In this document: piece after piece, positions 1 to 9,064 of the stretch
Position numbering within the stretch: the first letter of the stretch is position 1
Layout of the letters: each line of letters starts with the position of its first letter
From: a virus
IMG/VR virus record: IMGVR_UViG_3300043803_001357
Span: 1-64,000 of that record
Strand: one strand, 5' to 3'
DNA: 64,000 nucleotides
Program-made: the position numbers and the translations under genes
The notes under the pieces: generated by a model
Told to the model about the DNA's origin: nothing
The model's database searches: none
The model's input: the letters and a program-made list of their open reading frames with translations, nothing else

Positions 1-2
1 GA

Positions 3-530
3 AGTTGTGAAGGTGTTTATTTTGATGATATATATTTAGCGATGACTCAATTTGAAGAAGCTTCCCAGATAGATTTTTCAGTGGGTAAATATGTAAATTC
101 CAGTTCTGTTTTCTATCCATCTTCAAGTGCTAAATGGAATCCTGTTGTCAATCCTGTAAATGTTAATGGTACGTATAAAGGTCAGGTTTATAATACCGTA
201 GATAAGATGTATTATAACGACTATAATAACAGTTATAATATCTTTGGATTTGATGATTACGACAATCAAAGAACTAAACTAGATTTGACAAATGATTTTT
301 CTTTATATAAATTGTCTGTTTCTCAGACAGGCGATGGCATAAAAAGAAATTCTGTGGTAATATACAATCAATCCGGCGATATAGTTTCAAATATAGAAGA
401 TGACGGAAATCACAACTTAATACTAGGCGGTACTTATTACATTAATAGTTATGAATTTACGACTGGGAGTAAAGATACTGTAGAAAACCGTGGTACTTAT
501 GGTTTGGGTTATTATTTATTGAATACATAG
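3..530 (+). CDS. Partial structural protein, 5' end outside window
   Basis: The frame ending at 530 is open back to the first bases of the window with no stop, reading SCEGVYFDDIYLA before the first ATG at 42. The gene therefore probably starts upstream and only its C-terminal ~175 residues are visible. The visible part is rich in Asn, Tyr, Ser and Thr with alternating hydrophobics, typical of beta-structured phage tail or fibre proteins; no catalytic motif is seen. The next ATG follows one base after its stop, so it is probably co-transcribed with the beta-propeller gene. Function unknown; a virion or adhesion role is inferred from neighbour and composition only. Confidence 0.6.
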   Translation, partial: SCEGVYFDDIYLAMTQFEEASQIDFSVGKYVNSSSVFYPSSSAKWNPVVNPVNVNGTYKGQVYNTVDKMYYNDYNNSYNIFGFDDYDNQRTKLDLTNDFSLYKLSVSQTGDGIKRNSVVIYNQSGDIVSNIEDDGNHNLILGGTYYINSYEFTTGSKDTVENRGTYGLGYYLLNT

Positions 531-531
531 T

Positions 532-3108
532 ATGAGTTTAATTAACATATATAACGAAAGATATGGTACCTCTGTTGCTACGAATGGTAACATAATAGCA
601 ATAGGAAATCCACCAACTAAAAATTGGCAATATGCGGAAGGATTTTCTCGTAGAGGACAAATATTTTTGATTCGTAAAAATCAGTTTCAATCAAATTATG
701 AAGTAATAAAAACTTTGTTTAATGAAAATGAAAATTTACTAACACCATATTACACCGAACAAAGTAGCAGTACAGTTAATACAAGTTCTTTAATTGCTAA
801 TAGTGGTAGTTTGCCAAATACAGATGCATCTTGTAGTTATTTAACAATTGAAAACTCCACAAAGTTTGTTTATCAAAGCAAATACGGCGAAGCACTTGAT
901 GTATGTGATTATTTTCTAGCAGCAAGCGATGTTTCTTTTACACAGAGTATAGACAACAGAAACTTTTTTACTCAAAACCAAGTAAACATATACGAAATAG
1001 ATCCCAACTATGTATATGAAAGTGGAAGCATCCAGTCAAAATCCACAGAATATACAAAAGAATCTACAAGTACATACGAAATAAGTTCAACGCCTATCGC
1101 TTATTTAACATCGTCAAGCAATATACAGTTTGGTAAATCAGTCAGTATATCAAATAATTATTTAGCGGTTGGTGCTCCAGGTTATAATAACGGCCGAGGA
1201 TGTGTTTATGTTTTTAAGAATGTAAACAACAGTTATAATTTGGTACAAAAACTAAGCAGCAGTGTTGTATCTGATCCATATCAATCTTCATTTGGATTTA
1301 GTGTTTGTATAGACAAATATGCTGAAGATAAATTGGTGGTCGGATGTAATCAAGTGTCAGCTAGTAAAGTGTTTTTATTCACATCTGGATCAGGTGGATG
1401 GAGAATTTCACAAAGGTTTCAAAACATAACAGGATCTGAATACTTAAAGTTGGAAGGATTTGAATTTGATTTATATCCTTCAGGAAGTTTATCTGCTGCA
1501 CAGAAAAATAACAGATTCGGATATTCTGTATCTTTACATAAAAACGTATTAGCAATAGGATCACCAAATGATCTTTTATACTACGAATATTCAGGATCTA
1601 ATGTTTTAAGACAAAGAGGTGCAACTTATATTTACGAAAATGGTTTGTGTCCAACAGGATCAAATCAATATTTGTTTATTAAAAAGATTTATGGTGATGA
1701 AATAACCTTCAAAGATAATATGATGGGTTATTCAGTTTCTACACACAATAATAAAGTATTGATTGGATCTCCCAAACCATATTTTCCATTCAGTTCTCTT
1801 TATATATCTAGCTCAATCAAATACTATGATAAGTTTTATGATGTAAATGATTACGGTGAATCAAGTTATTGTGGACAATGTTTGTATTATAATGTAAGTA
1901 ATTCAATCGTAACTCAAATTACTACAGATCCAATTGCTAAAAGAAAAGAGTACAATAAACCATTTAGTGCTTTTGGATACTCCGTTGCTTTATCAGATCC
2001 TAATTTAGTGGTGGGGTCTCCTATTCCACTAAATGAAGATTTGTATTTAAGTGTTCCTTTAATAACTGAGTCTGGAAGTTATGATGATCCTAGTTATGTA
2101 AATACATCTTCATTCAGCCCAGAAAATTGCACTGAAACATCCGATGTTGTATATTTTCAAATAGAGGATACAGTATATGGAAGTGGCAGTGTCGTTACAA
2201 AAATTGCACTACAAATGGAATCTGATTCATATTCAGACATCGTTGGTAAAGCTTATATTTATGACAGCTTAGATTTGAAAACAAATTATCCTGTAGGCAA
2301 TATATTTTATAACAATAATAGTTTGGTAATTAACAATACAGGTAGCGTTTTGAATTTGTTGACAAGAGATCCTATAGATCCAGATTATTCATCGTTGTAT
2401 ATGGATTATAAGACACTCATAACCACTTACGAAAAACAATATGTGTGTACTATATTGCCAGGAGAGTTTAATATATCAACGAATCCAACTGCTACAACTT
2501 CATCGCTTATAAATTATTGTGTAATTAATAAGAGCAATTTTAACTTTGAAAATTTGGATATAATTTTAAGATATATAAACTACAAAAATGTGTCACCAGG
2601 TTCTGAAAAATGGTATTTAAATATGATTTCAAATGACGTTGAACAAAATATTTTTGGATTTTATACATCATCATATTTAAACTATAATACCAATTTGTTA
2701 ACTCCTGAATTGAAAAACATATTGGCTGAGAAAAATCTAGACGTTGATAACGATGGAAAAGTAGACATTTACGATGGTAAAATGATGTGGAAATATTTCA
2801 TCAATAAGTTGAATTTCACAAACTACAAGTCTTTTTTGAATACACTAAGCAATCGTAATAATTACGACGACATTATTAGATTTTTAGATAATCAAACAGG
2901 CAAGTCAATTAAAAATTACGTAAAACAAGACTTTTTCAAGTATCAATATAGTTCTTCTATAGATCCAACTGGATCTTATTTGGCACCGTACATAACAACT
3001 GTGGGATTGTATAGTGGATGTGATTTGGTTGCGGTTGCTAAATTGGCACAACCAATTAAAAATACTGGGGAAATTCCAATAAATATTTCTGTTAAATGGG
3101 ACACTTAA
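532..3108 (+). CDS. FG-GAP-like beta-propeller structural/adhesin protein with EF-hand loop
   Basis: This 858-residue protein has at least five repeats resembling FG-GAP (integrin-alpha type) propeller blades, near residues 10, 199, 328, 398 and 481, each of the form FGxSVxxxxxxLxxGxP. Around residues 737-748 lies DVDNDGKVDIYD, which has the spacing of a calcium-binding EF-hand or dockerin loop (D-x-D-x-D-G-x-x-D-x-x-D). Beta-propellers of this kind usually mediate adhesion, so a virion-surface or host-binding role is plausible. No signal peptide is visible, which fits an intracellularly assembled phage part. It sits one base after the preceding gene and ends just before a late-type promoter motif. 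The fold assignment is by repeat pattern; the role is inferred. Confidence 0.65.
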   Translation: MSLINIYNERYGTSVATNGNIIAIGNPPTKNWQYAEGFSRRGQIFLIRKNQFQSNYEVIKTLFNENENLLTPYYTEQSSSTVNTSSLIANSGSLPNTDASCSYLTIENSTKFVYQSKYGEALDVCDYFLAASDVSFTQSIDNRNFFTQNQVNIYEIDPNYVYESGSIQSKSTEYTKESTSTYEISSTPIAYLTSSSNIQFGKSVSISNNYLAVGAPGYNNGRGCVYVFKNVNNSYNLVQKLSSSVVSDPYQSSFGFSVCIDKYAEDKLVVGCNQVSASKVFLFTSGSGGWRISQRFQNITGSEYLKLEGFEFDLYPSGSLSAAQKNNRFGYSVSLHKNVLAIGSPNDLLYYEYSGSNVLRQRGATYIYENGLCPTGSNQYLFIKKIYGDEITFKDNMMGYSVSTHNNKVLIGSPKPYFPFSSLYISSSIKYYDKFYDVNDYGESSYCGQCLYYNVSNSIVTQITTDPIAKRKEYNKPFSAFGYSVALSDPNLVVGSPIPLNEDLYLSVPLITESGSYDDPSYVNTSSFSPENCTETSDVVYFQIEDTVYGSGSVVTKIALQMESDSYSDIVGKAYIYDSLDLKTNYPVGNIFYNNNSLVINNTGSVLNLLTRDPIDPDYSSLYMDYKTLITTYEKQYVCTILPGEFNISTNPTATTSSLINYCVINKSNFNFENLDIILRYINYKNVSPGSEKWYLNMISNDVEQNIFGFYTSSYLNYNTNLLTPELKNILAEKNLDVDNDGKVDIYDGKMMWKYFINKLNFTNYKSFLNTLSNRNNYDDIIRFLDNQTGKSIKNYVKQDFFKYQYSSSIDPTGSYLAPYITTVGLYSGCDLVAVAKLAQPIKNTGEIPINISVKWDT

Positions 3109-3110
3109 TT

Positions 3111-3118
3111 ATATTTAT
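3111..3118 (+). promoter_or_regulatory. ATATTTAT promoter-like motif
   Basis: An ATATTTAT core (within TTATATTTAT) lies in the short gap between the propeller gene and the 102-residue gene, 19 bases before its ATG. The same strand-specific octamer precedes many other transcription-unit heads in this window. Confidence 0.5.
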
Positions 3119-3137
3119 TATAAAATAGAACAAACAT

Positions 3138-3446
3138 ATGGCAACATCACCAGACGCAAAAGTAATAGACCGTGAATCATTAAAGACAAGCTTAGAAGCT
3201 AGATTTCTAGCCAAACAAAAAGCTGGCGGTGCGTTTAATGCATATAAAGCTACAAGATTTATACCTGGAGGTACTATGTTAGATGGACTACAAGGAGAAA
3301 TGGGTTATTCACAAAAATCTCGCAAATATACAGTTAATCCAGGATTTCTTACATCAATCGACAATCAAGAAGCAAATTTTAATACAGAAGCGTTGAATTA
3401 CTCCGACACTTTGCCAGGATTTAATACGAAACGATATTTTCGTTGA
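3138..3446 (+). CDS. Hypothetical protein, 102 aa
   Basis: A small Gly/Thr/Asn-containing soluble protein starting MATSPDAKVIDRES, with no membrane segment and no recognisable catalytic motif. It is preceded by the ATATTTAT motif and so may belong to the virion-gene class. It lies between structural proteins and the RuvC-like nuclease gene 12 bases downstream. I do not recognise the family; a minor structural role is a guess from position. Confidence 0.6.
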   Translation: MATSPDAKVIDRESLKTSLEARFLAKQKAGGAFNAYKATRFIPGGTMLDGLQGEMGYSQKSRKYTVNPGFLTSIDNQEANFNTEALNYSDTLPGFNTKRYFR

Positions 3447-3458
3447 TATGTATTTTAA

Positions 3459-3971
3459 ATGGTTATATTAGGTTTAGATTCATCCACATCAGTTACAGGT
3501 TGGGCGTTTAGTAGAGACGGAAAAGTCTTGGACGCTGGTTATATTGACACAAAAAAACTCGAAACTACTAAAGAAAAAACCTTTTTTGTTATATCAGAAT
3601 TGGAAAAAAATCCTTTAATCAAAGATGTCGCTACTATTAACTTAGAAGCCGCTTTAAGCGGATTTGCGGGTGGATTTACCAGTCAACAAGTCATCATTAC
3701 ATTAGCCAGACATAATGCTGTCTTTGCATATATTATTGAAGAACACTTCAAGGTCAAGGTAGAGTTATTATCAGTTAACACTATGCGCAAACAGTTGTTT
3801 GGCAAATGTAGAATTAAAGGTGTAAAATCCAAAGATTTTGTAAAATCAGAATTAGAATCACTTTGTCCAGATGTAGTTAAGTTTGCGGTTCTTAATAAAA
3901 AAGGTAATTGGGACGAAAGAAACGGTGATATGTACGATGGTATAGTCTGCTCATTATATAAAAAGTTGTGA
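3459..3971 (+). CDS. RuvC-like Holliday junction resolvase
   Basis: The 170-residue protein has the RNase H fold layout of the RuvC family: first strand ILGLDSSTSVTGWA with Asp7, a second acidic residue in INLEAAL (Glu63), and a C-terminal GDMYDGIVCSLY with Asp157/Asp160 that would complete the metal site. RuvC-type enzymes cut four-way or branched DNA; phages use them to resolve recombination and replication intermediates before packaging, a job done in T4 by the unrelated gp49. It is followed by primase and by the SbcCD-like fusion, consistent with a DNA metabolism block. Length matches the family. The start ATG at 3459 is required to keep the first beta strand. Confidence 0.8.
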   Translation: MVILGLDSSTSVTGWAFSRDGKVLDAGYIDTKKLETTKEKTFFVISELEKNPLIKDVATINLEAALSGFAGGFTSQQVIITLARHNAVFAYIIEEHFKVKVELLSVNTMRKQLFGKCRIKGVKSKDFVKSELESLCPDVVKFAVLNKKGNWDERNGDMYDGIVCSLYKKL

Positions 3972-4000
3972 TTTCAAATTTAGGTGTTATACTAATCTAA

Positions 4001-4912
4001 ATGACTGTAGTTGACACATTATCAAGATTATTTAAGCAAAAAATTCACATCCAAAAAGGCGGTGAAGAAATTCTTGTTTTTTGTCCCAGTTGCAGTCATC
4101 ACAAACGTAAGTTAAACATCAATACAAAAACTGGATTTTACCAATGTTGGGTATGTGGGTTTAGTGGCAAAAGTTTTCATAGTCTATTAAAAAAGATAAA
4201 GGCTCCTAAAGAATATTATGACATTCTGTGTAAAGATGGACCCAAACGAACCAATGTTGTAGTAAAAGAAGAAAAAAAGATATTAAGTTTGCCTGAAGAG
4301 TTTAAACCTTTGTGTAAACCAAATAATGATATTGAGTATAAACACGCATTGAGTTACTGTTTAAACCGTAATATATCTACTTTAGATATAGTTAGATATA
4401 ACATTGGGTATTGTACCAGTGGAAATTTTATCAATAGAATCATTGTGCCGTCATATGATTGTCAAGGAAAGCTCAACTTTTACTGTGGTAGATCGTTTTA
4501 CGACGGATATCTTAAATATAGATTGTGTGATGGTAGCAAAGATATTATAGGATTTGAACTATATACAGATTTTAATCAACCAGTAACTTTGGTAGAAGGT
4601 GTGTTTGATGCTATGTCTGTAAAGTATAATGTTATTCCTTTGTTTGGCAAAACTTTATCTAAATCACTCAAACTAAAATTGGTAGAAAACAAACCACCCA
4701 GAGTAAATGTTTTGTTGGACAACGATGCATTGGCATCAAGTTTGAAAATTTGTGAATTTTTAATTGCAAATGATATAACTACATATTTGGTAAGACTTGA
4801 CGGCAAAGATCCAAATGAATTGGGTCATAAAAAAACTTGGCAAACCATAGATAGTTGTGTTAGAATGGATGAAAGCTTGTTGTATAAGTTAAAATTAACA
4901 GTTAAATTATGA
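4001..4912 (+). CDS. DNA primase with zinc ribbon and TOPRIM domain
   Basis: The protein would synthesise RNA primers for lagging-strand replication. Residues 28-52 form a zinc ribbon (Cys28, Cys31, Cys49, Cys52, with HH between). Residues ~195-245 form a TOPRIM core: LVEG with Glu199 and LLDND with Asp240 and Asp242. At 303 residues it is close in size to T4 gp61. No helicase domain is present, so a separate DnaB/gp41-type helicase should be encoded elsewhere. Its stop overlaps the next ATG in an ATGA arrangement, implying translational coupling to the recombination protein. Confidence 0.85.
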   Translation: MTVVDTLSRLFKQKIHIQKGGEEILVFCPSCSHHKRKLNINTKTGFYQCWVCGFSGKSFHSLLKKIKAPKEYYDILCKDGPKRTNVVVKEEKKILSLPEEFKPLCKPNNDIEYKHALSYCLNRNISTLDIVRYNIGYCTSGNFINRIIVPSYDCQGKLNFYCGRSFYDGYLKYRLCDGSKDIIGFELYTDFNQPVTLVEGVFDAMSVKYNVIPLFGKTLSKSLKLKLVENKPPRVNVLLDNDALASSLKICEFLIANDITTYLVRLDGKDPNELGHKKTWQTIDSCVRMDESLLYKLKLTVKL

Positions 4913-7900
4913 TTGTATTAAAAAATACAGATAAAAAAATTAATTCGGTGGTGCATATTGCGGATATTCATATTCGTTTAACAAAACGTCATGACGAATA
5001 TACTTTGGTTTTTGAAAAGCTTTATAAAGCCCTTGATAAAGCAAAAACACTGGATGCTATCTTGGTTATAGCCGGTGATTTGTTTCATAATAAATCCGAT
5101 TTAAGTCCTGAATGTGTTAAAATTGGAAGTGATTTTCTAAAAAATTGCGCAGATAGAGTTCCTGTTATTTTAACGGCTGGCAATCACGATGCTACATTGG
5201 CTAATAAATCTAGATTAGATTGTATTACACCAATTGTGGATGCTTTGAATCACCCTAATCTATTTTATCTCAGAAATACAGATGTTTATAGATATGAAAA
5301 TATTTTGTTTAATAACTTTAGTGTTTTTGATTGGGATGTCCCTGAAAAATACATTAAGTACGAAAATATCCCATCGAAATATCGTGATGAAACAGACCAT
5401 CACATTGCTTTGTTTCACGGACCAGTATATAATGCTGTTACTGATGTTGGGTACACTGTTAGTAGCCGATCTGTAACCAATGAAACTTTTGATGGACATC
5501 ACATTGCTATGCTTGGTGATATTCACAAACATCAAATTCTACAAGAATATGATGACAATGAATCTTTGCCAGTTGTTGTATATGCGGGATCGATGATTCA
5601 ACAAAACCACGGTGAGGAGCTTAAAGGCCACGGTTTCATTATGTGGGACTTGAAACGTAAATTATTCAAACACTACGAACTAGTAAATGAATATGGGTAT
5701 TATACGGTGGAAGTTGACAAGGGTCAGTTGATTACGGATATTTCTAACATCCCAAAGAAATCCACACTACGTGTTATCTGTCGTGAGTCCATTCCTTCAC
5801 AAGTAAAGGAGATTTTAAATGACATCAAAACCAAATCTACGTTAATCGAAACCACCTATGTTCGTGCCGACGATGTATCAAAAGATACAATTTTGAACTC
5901 TGGAAAAGTGTTTGATGTACATAACATTTTTGATGTTGACTACCAAAACAAATTGGTAGAAGACACATTGTTATCAAAAAATGTAGATAAGAATCTAATA
6001 GAAATGGTCAAGGATCTAAATAAGACCATTAATAAAGAAATACCAAAAGATAAAGCTCCAAAGAATATTCGTTGGAAACCAAAGAAATTTGAATTCGACA
6101 ATATGTTTAGTTATGGCGAAGGCAATATAATAGATTTTGCTAAACTAAACGGCACTATCGGACTTTTTGCACCAAATGCTAGTGGTAAATCAAGCATTAT
6201 GGATGCGCTTGCATTCTGTGTTTTTGATAAGTTCAGTAAGGGTTACAAAGCATCACACGTGCTTAATACTCAAAAAATGAGCTTTCGTTGTAAGTTTAAT
6301 TTTGAGGTAAATGGAGTTGATTATTTTATTGAGCGTGAAGGTAAAGCAGACAAGAAAGGCAATGTCAAAGTTGAAGTCAAATTCTACAAAAAAGAAAATG
6401 ACAAAGAAGTTCCATTGAACGGAGAAGCTCGTAGAAGCACAAACGATATTATTCGCGACTACGTTGGTACATATGAAGATTTTATTCTTACTGTTTTAAG
6501 TGTACAAAACAGTAAAGCTGGGTCTTTTATTGATCTTGGACAGACTGAGAGAAAAGATTTATTGTGTCAGTTTATGGGATTGGATGTATTTGATCAATTA
6601 TATACTATCGCAAATGATAAGTTTAAAGAAACAAATACTTTATTAAAGAATATAAGTAAAGATCAACTTATTCAAGAGTTGGAAACTGTATCTGGCAGTA
6701 TAGACTATACTAATTCCAAGATTCAAGAGTTTAACGAAGAAGTAAAAAATCAAGAATTGTTAAAGGATTCTTATAACAATCTCTTATTAGAATTATCCAA
6801 TAAAATTACTAAGACTGTAAGTTTTGATTTTGATATTGTTAAATTGGAAAGTAACAAAATTGAACTTGAAGGTCAGATTAATGAAACCAATCTTAATATT
6901 AAACTTCAAAAAGATAAACTAATTGATGTAGAAACAAATATTACCAATCTGTCTTCATCCATATCAGACTGCGAAAATATTGATCGTGATTATGATCTTT
7001 ATAAAGTTGCCAAACAAAATTTTGATAACAAGACCAATGAATTAAATAATCTTAAGCTTGTTGTGAAAAATAAAATGGACAAATTGAAAAAGTTGGAAGA
7101 TCACAAATATGATCCTAACTGTTCATATTGCGTAAACAATGTATTCGTAAAAGATGCAATAAAAGTCAAAGCTGAATTGGAGAATGATAAAATCAAAAGC
7201 AAGGTTATTGTAGATGAGTATAATACAATAAAGTCATCTTTGGAGAGTTATGGCGACATTGAAACAAAATTCAAACGTTGTCAAAAAGTAAATAACGATA
7301 AAGTTGCTTTTGAAAAAAGCAAGAGTGTTATTTCAAATACCATTCTTAAGTTGGAAAATGATCTTATTAAGATTCAAACCAAACTTAAGACTGTAACAGA
7401 TAACATTTCAACTTTTTATACAAATAAAGATATTATTGAGAATAATAACAAGTTGATGTCTGACATCAACACTCAGAAAGATTTGATTAAATCTATCGAC
7501 GTTAATATTAAATCTATTAATTCCAAGCTTTTTTCCTCATTAACTGAAAAAGGAAAGTTAGAAGTTCAGTATAAAACTGTTACTGAACAATTGCAAAAGG
7601 TAAAAGAATTAGAGTCGAGTTATGAAGCTTACAAACATTATACAAATGTAGTTAGCCGTGATGGAATTCCATATGAAATTATAACCAAGACTCTTCCTGA
7701 GATTGAAAAGGAAGTTAATAATATTCTTCAACAGTTAGTAGATTTTACAGTTACTCTTCAAACTGATGGAAAAAACATTATGACCAATATCGTTTACGAA
7801 GACAAACGTTGGCCACTTGAAATGGCAAGTGGAATGGAAAAATTCGTAAGTGGACTTGCTATCAGAGTTTCGTTGATTAATATTAGTAATCTACCAAGAC

Positions 7901-8100
7901 CAAATATTATTTGTATTGATGAAGGATTTGGTTGTGCTGATAGTGATCATTTGGGTCAAATGGGAGCTTTGTTTAATTATTTGAAACATCAATTTGATTT
8001 TATCTGGGTGATCAGTCATTTGGATCAAATGCGTGATATGGTTGATAACCAAGTGGAAATAAAAAAAGAGAATGGCTTTAGTAAGGTAGTATATATTTAA
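4909..8100 (+). CDS. Fused SbcD/SbcC-like (gp47-gp46) recombination nuclease-ATPase
   Basis: One 1063-residue chain carries both halves of the Mre11-Rad50 complex. Residues ~15-300 are a calcineurin-like nuclease: ADIHIR, AGDLFH, GNHD, LGDIHKH. After a linker, an SMC-type ATPase begins with the Walker A region GLFAPNASGKSS at ~418-429, followed by long coiled coils. A zinc hook, CSYC, occupies Cys738-Cys741. The second half has signature-like SGMEKFVSGLA (~973) and Walker B IICIDEGFG with Asp1004 and Glu1005. In T4 these are separate genes 47 and 46. The complex resects DNA ends for recombination-dependent replication. The reading frame is uninterrupted, so this is a genuine fusion rather than an overlap. 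Confidence 0.9.
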   Translation: MIVLKNTDKKINSVVHIADIHIRLTKRHDEYTLVFEKLYKALDKAKTLDAILVIAGDLFHNKSDLSPECVKIGSDFLKNCADRVPVILTAGNHDATLANKSRLDCITPIVDALNHPNLFYLRNTDVYRYENILFNNFSVFDWDVPEKYIKYENIPSKYRDETDHHIALFHGPVYNAVTDVGYTVSSRSVTNETFDGHHIAMLGDIHKHQILQEYDDNESLPVVVYAGSMIQQNHGEELKGHGFIMWDLKRKLFKHYELVNEYGYYTVEVDKGQLITDISNIPKKSTLRVICRESIPSQVKEILNDIKTKSTLIETTYVRADDVSKDTILNSGKVFDVHNIFDVDYQNKLVEDTLLSKNVDKNLIEMVKDLNKTINKEIPKDKAPKNIRWKPKKFEFDNMFSYGEGNIIDFAKLNGTIGLFAPNASGKSSIMDALAFCVFDKFSKGYKASHVLNTQKMSFRCKFNFEVNGVDYFIEREGKADKKGNVKVEVKFYKKENDKEVPLNGEARRSTNDIIRDYVGTYEDFILTVLSVQNSKAGSFIDLGQTERKDLLCQFMGLDVFDQLYTIANDKFKETNTLLKNISKDQLIQELETVSGSIDYTNSKIQEFNEEVKNQELLKDSYNNLLLELSNKITKTVSFDFDIVKLESNKIELEGQINETNLNIKLQKDKLIDVETNITNLSSSISDCENIDRDYDLYKVAKQNFDNKTNELNNLKLVVKNKMDKLKKLEDHKYDPNCSYCVNNVFVKDAIKVKAELENDKIKSKVIVDEYNTIKSSLESYGDIETKFKRCQKVNNDKVAFEKSKSVISNTILKLENDLIKIQTKLKTVTDNISTFYTNKDIIENNNKLMSDINTQKDLIKSIDVNIKSINSKLFSSLTEKGKLEVQYKTVTEQLQKVKELESSYEAYKHYTNVVSRDGIPYEIITKTLPEIEKEVNNILQQLVDFTVTLQTDGKNIMTNIVYEDKRWPLEMASGMEKFVSGLAIRVSLINISNLPRPNIICIDEGFGCADSDHLGQMGALFNYLKHQFDFIWVISHLDQMRDMVDNQVEIKKENGFSKVVYI

Positions 8101-8101
8101 T

Positions 8102-9061
8102 ATGCCTATTATCGACGATATCTATTTGGAAAAGTTTGGAAAATTAACAATTATTATTACGGATGAAGGTGTGTTTAAAACCATCAATGATTCATCGGTT
8201 AATTATGAGTTTATAATAACAATACGAAGTTTAGATTCCAATCTTATTTCACATATTATGTATCACCACTGTACAGTGGGGCATGATATGTGGACCTATA
8301 ATTATAACATTTTTTATATAAAAGAAATTTTAAATAAAAATCATCCTGGCATTTGCATAGAAATACACGATGTAGACAATACATTATTATTCAGTAAAAA
8401 TTATCACGGTACTAAAAAATTTAGATGTTTGGATTTAAAATCTAAACAAGGTGATACAACCTATCCATCTTACCATACATTTTTCTACGATGATTATTTT
8501 ACATCAAATTTTAATATCAAAGATGGAGATGTTGTTTATGATCTGGGAGCTAATATTGGTGCGTTTTCTATTGCGTGTTCTAATTTTGATATCAAACAAA
8601 TATATGCATTTGAACCACATCCAGAACTCTCACAGTATCTTAACGATAATTTGAACAGATATGGTAAAAACACAAAAGTGTTTAATAATGCGATTTCAAG
8701 TGAATTTAAAAAAGTAAGATTTGGTACCACAGAATCTACAGTTGCTTCCAGAATTAGAAACGAAGGTGAATTTGAAGTTGATGCTATTAATTTAGAAAAG
8801 TTTGTAATAGATAATAATTTGGAATTGCCAACTTATTTAAAAATTGATATAGAAGGAGCTGAATATGAGTTTTTTGAAAATACAAGTGACAATTTCTTCA
8901 AAAATGTTAGAAGTATATTCTTTGAATTTCATTGCAATGACGGCGTAAATCTACTTAAAATAATTGATAGATTTAAGAATTTAGGATACAAGTTAAGTCA
9001 CAAAGATAATGCCTTGGATCATAATCTATCACATATGAACACCGTATACTTAAATAAGTAA
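8102..9061 (+). CDS. FkbM-family SAM-dependent methyltransferase
   Basis: Residues ~140-260 contain the FkbM methyltransferase core: SAM-binding VYDLGANIGAF (~145-155), FEPHP at 170-174, and LKIDIEGAEYEFFE (~247-260). FkbM enzymes commonly O-methylate sugars or polyketides. The first ~130 residues form an unassigned N-terminal domain. It starts one base after the recombination gene and is followed three bases later by a glycosyltransferase, so it probably methylates a glycan made by its neighbours. The substrate cannot be read from sequence. Confidence 0.8.
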   Translation: MPIIDDIYLEKFGKLTIIITDEGVFKTINDSSVNYEFIITIRSLDSNLISHIMYHHCTVGHDMWTYNYNIFYIKEILNKNHPGICIEIHDVDNTLLFSKNYHGTKKFRCLDLKSKQGDTTYPSYHTFFYDDYFTSNFNIKDGDVVYDLGANIGAFSIACSNFDIKQIYAFEPHPELSQYLNDNLNRYGKNTKVFNNAISSEFKKVRFGTTESTVASRIRNEGEFEVDAINLEKFVIDNNLELPTYLKIDIEGAEYEFFENTSDNFFKNVRSIFFEFHCNDGVNLLKIIDRFKNLGYKLSHKDNALDHNLSHMNTVYLNK

Positions 9062-9064
9062 ATT

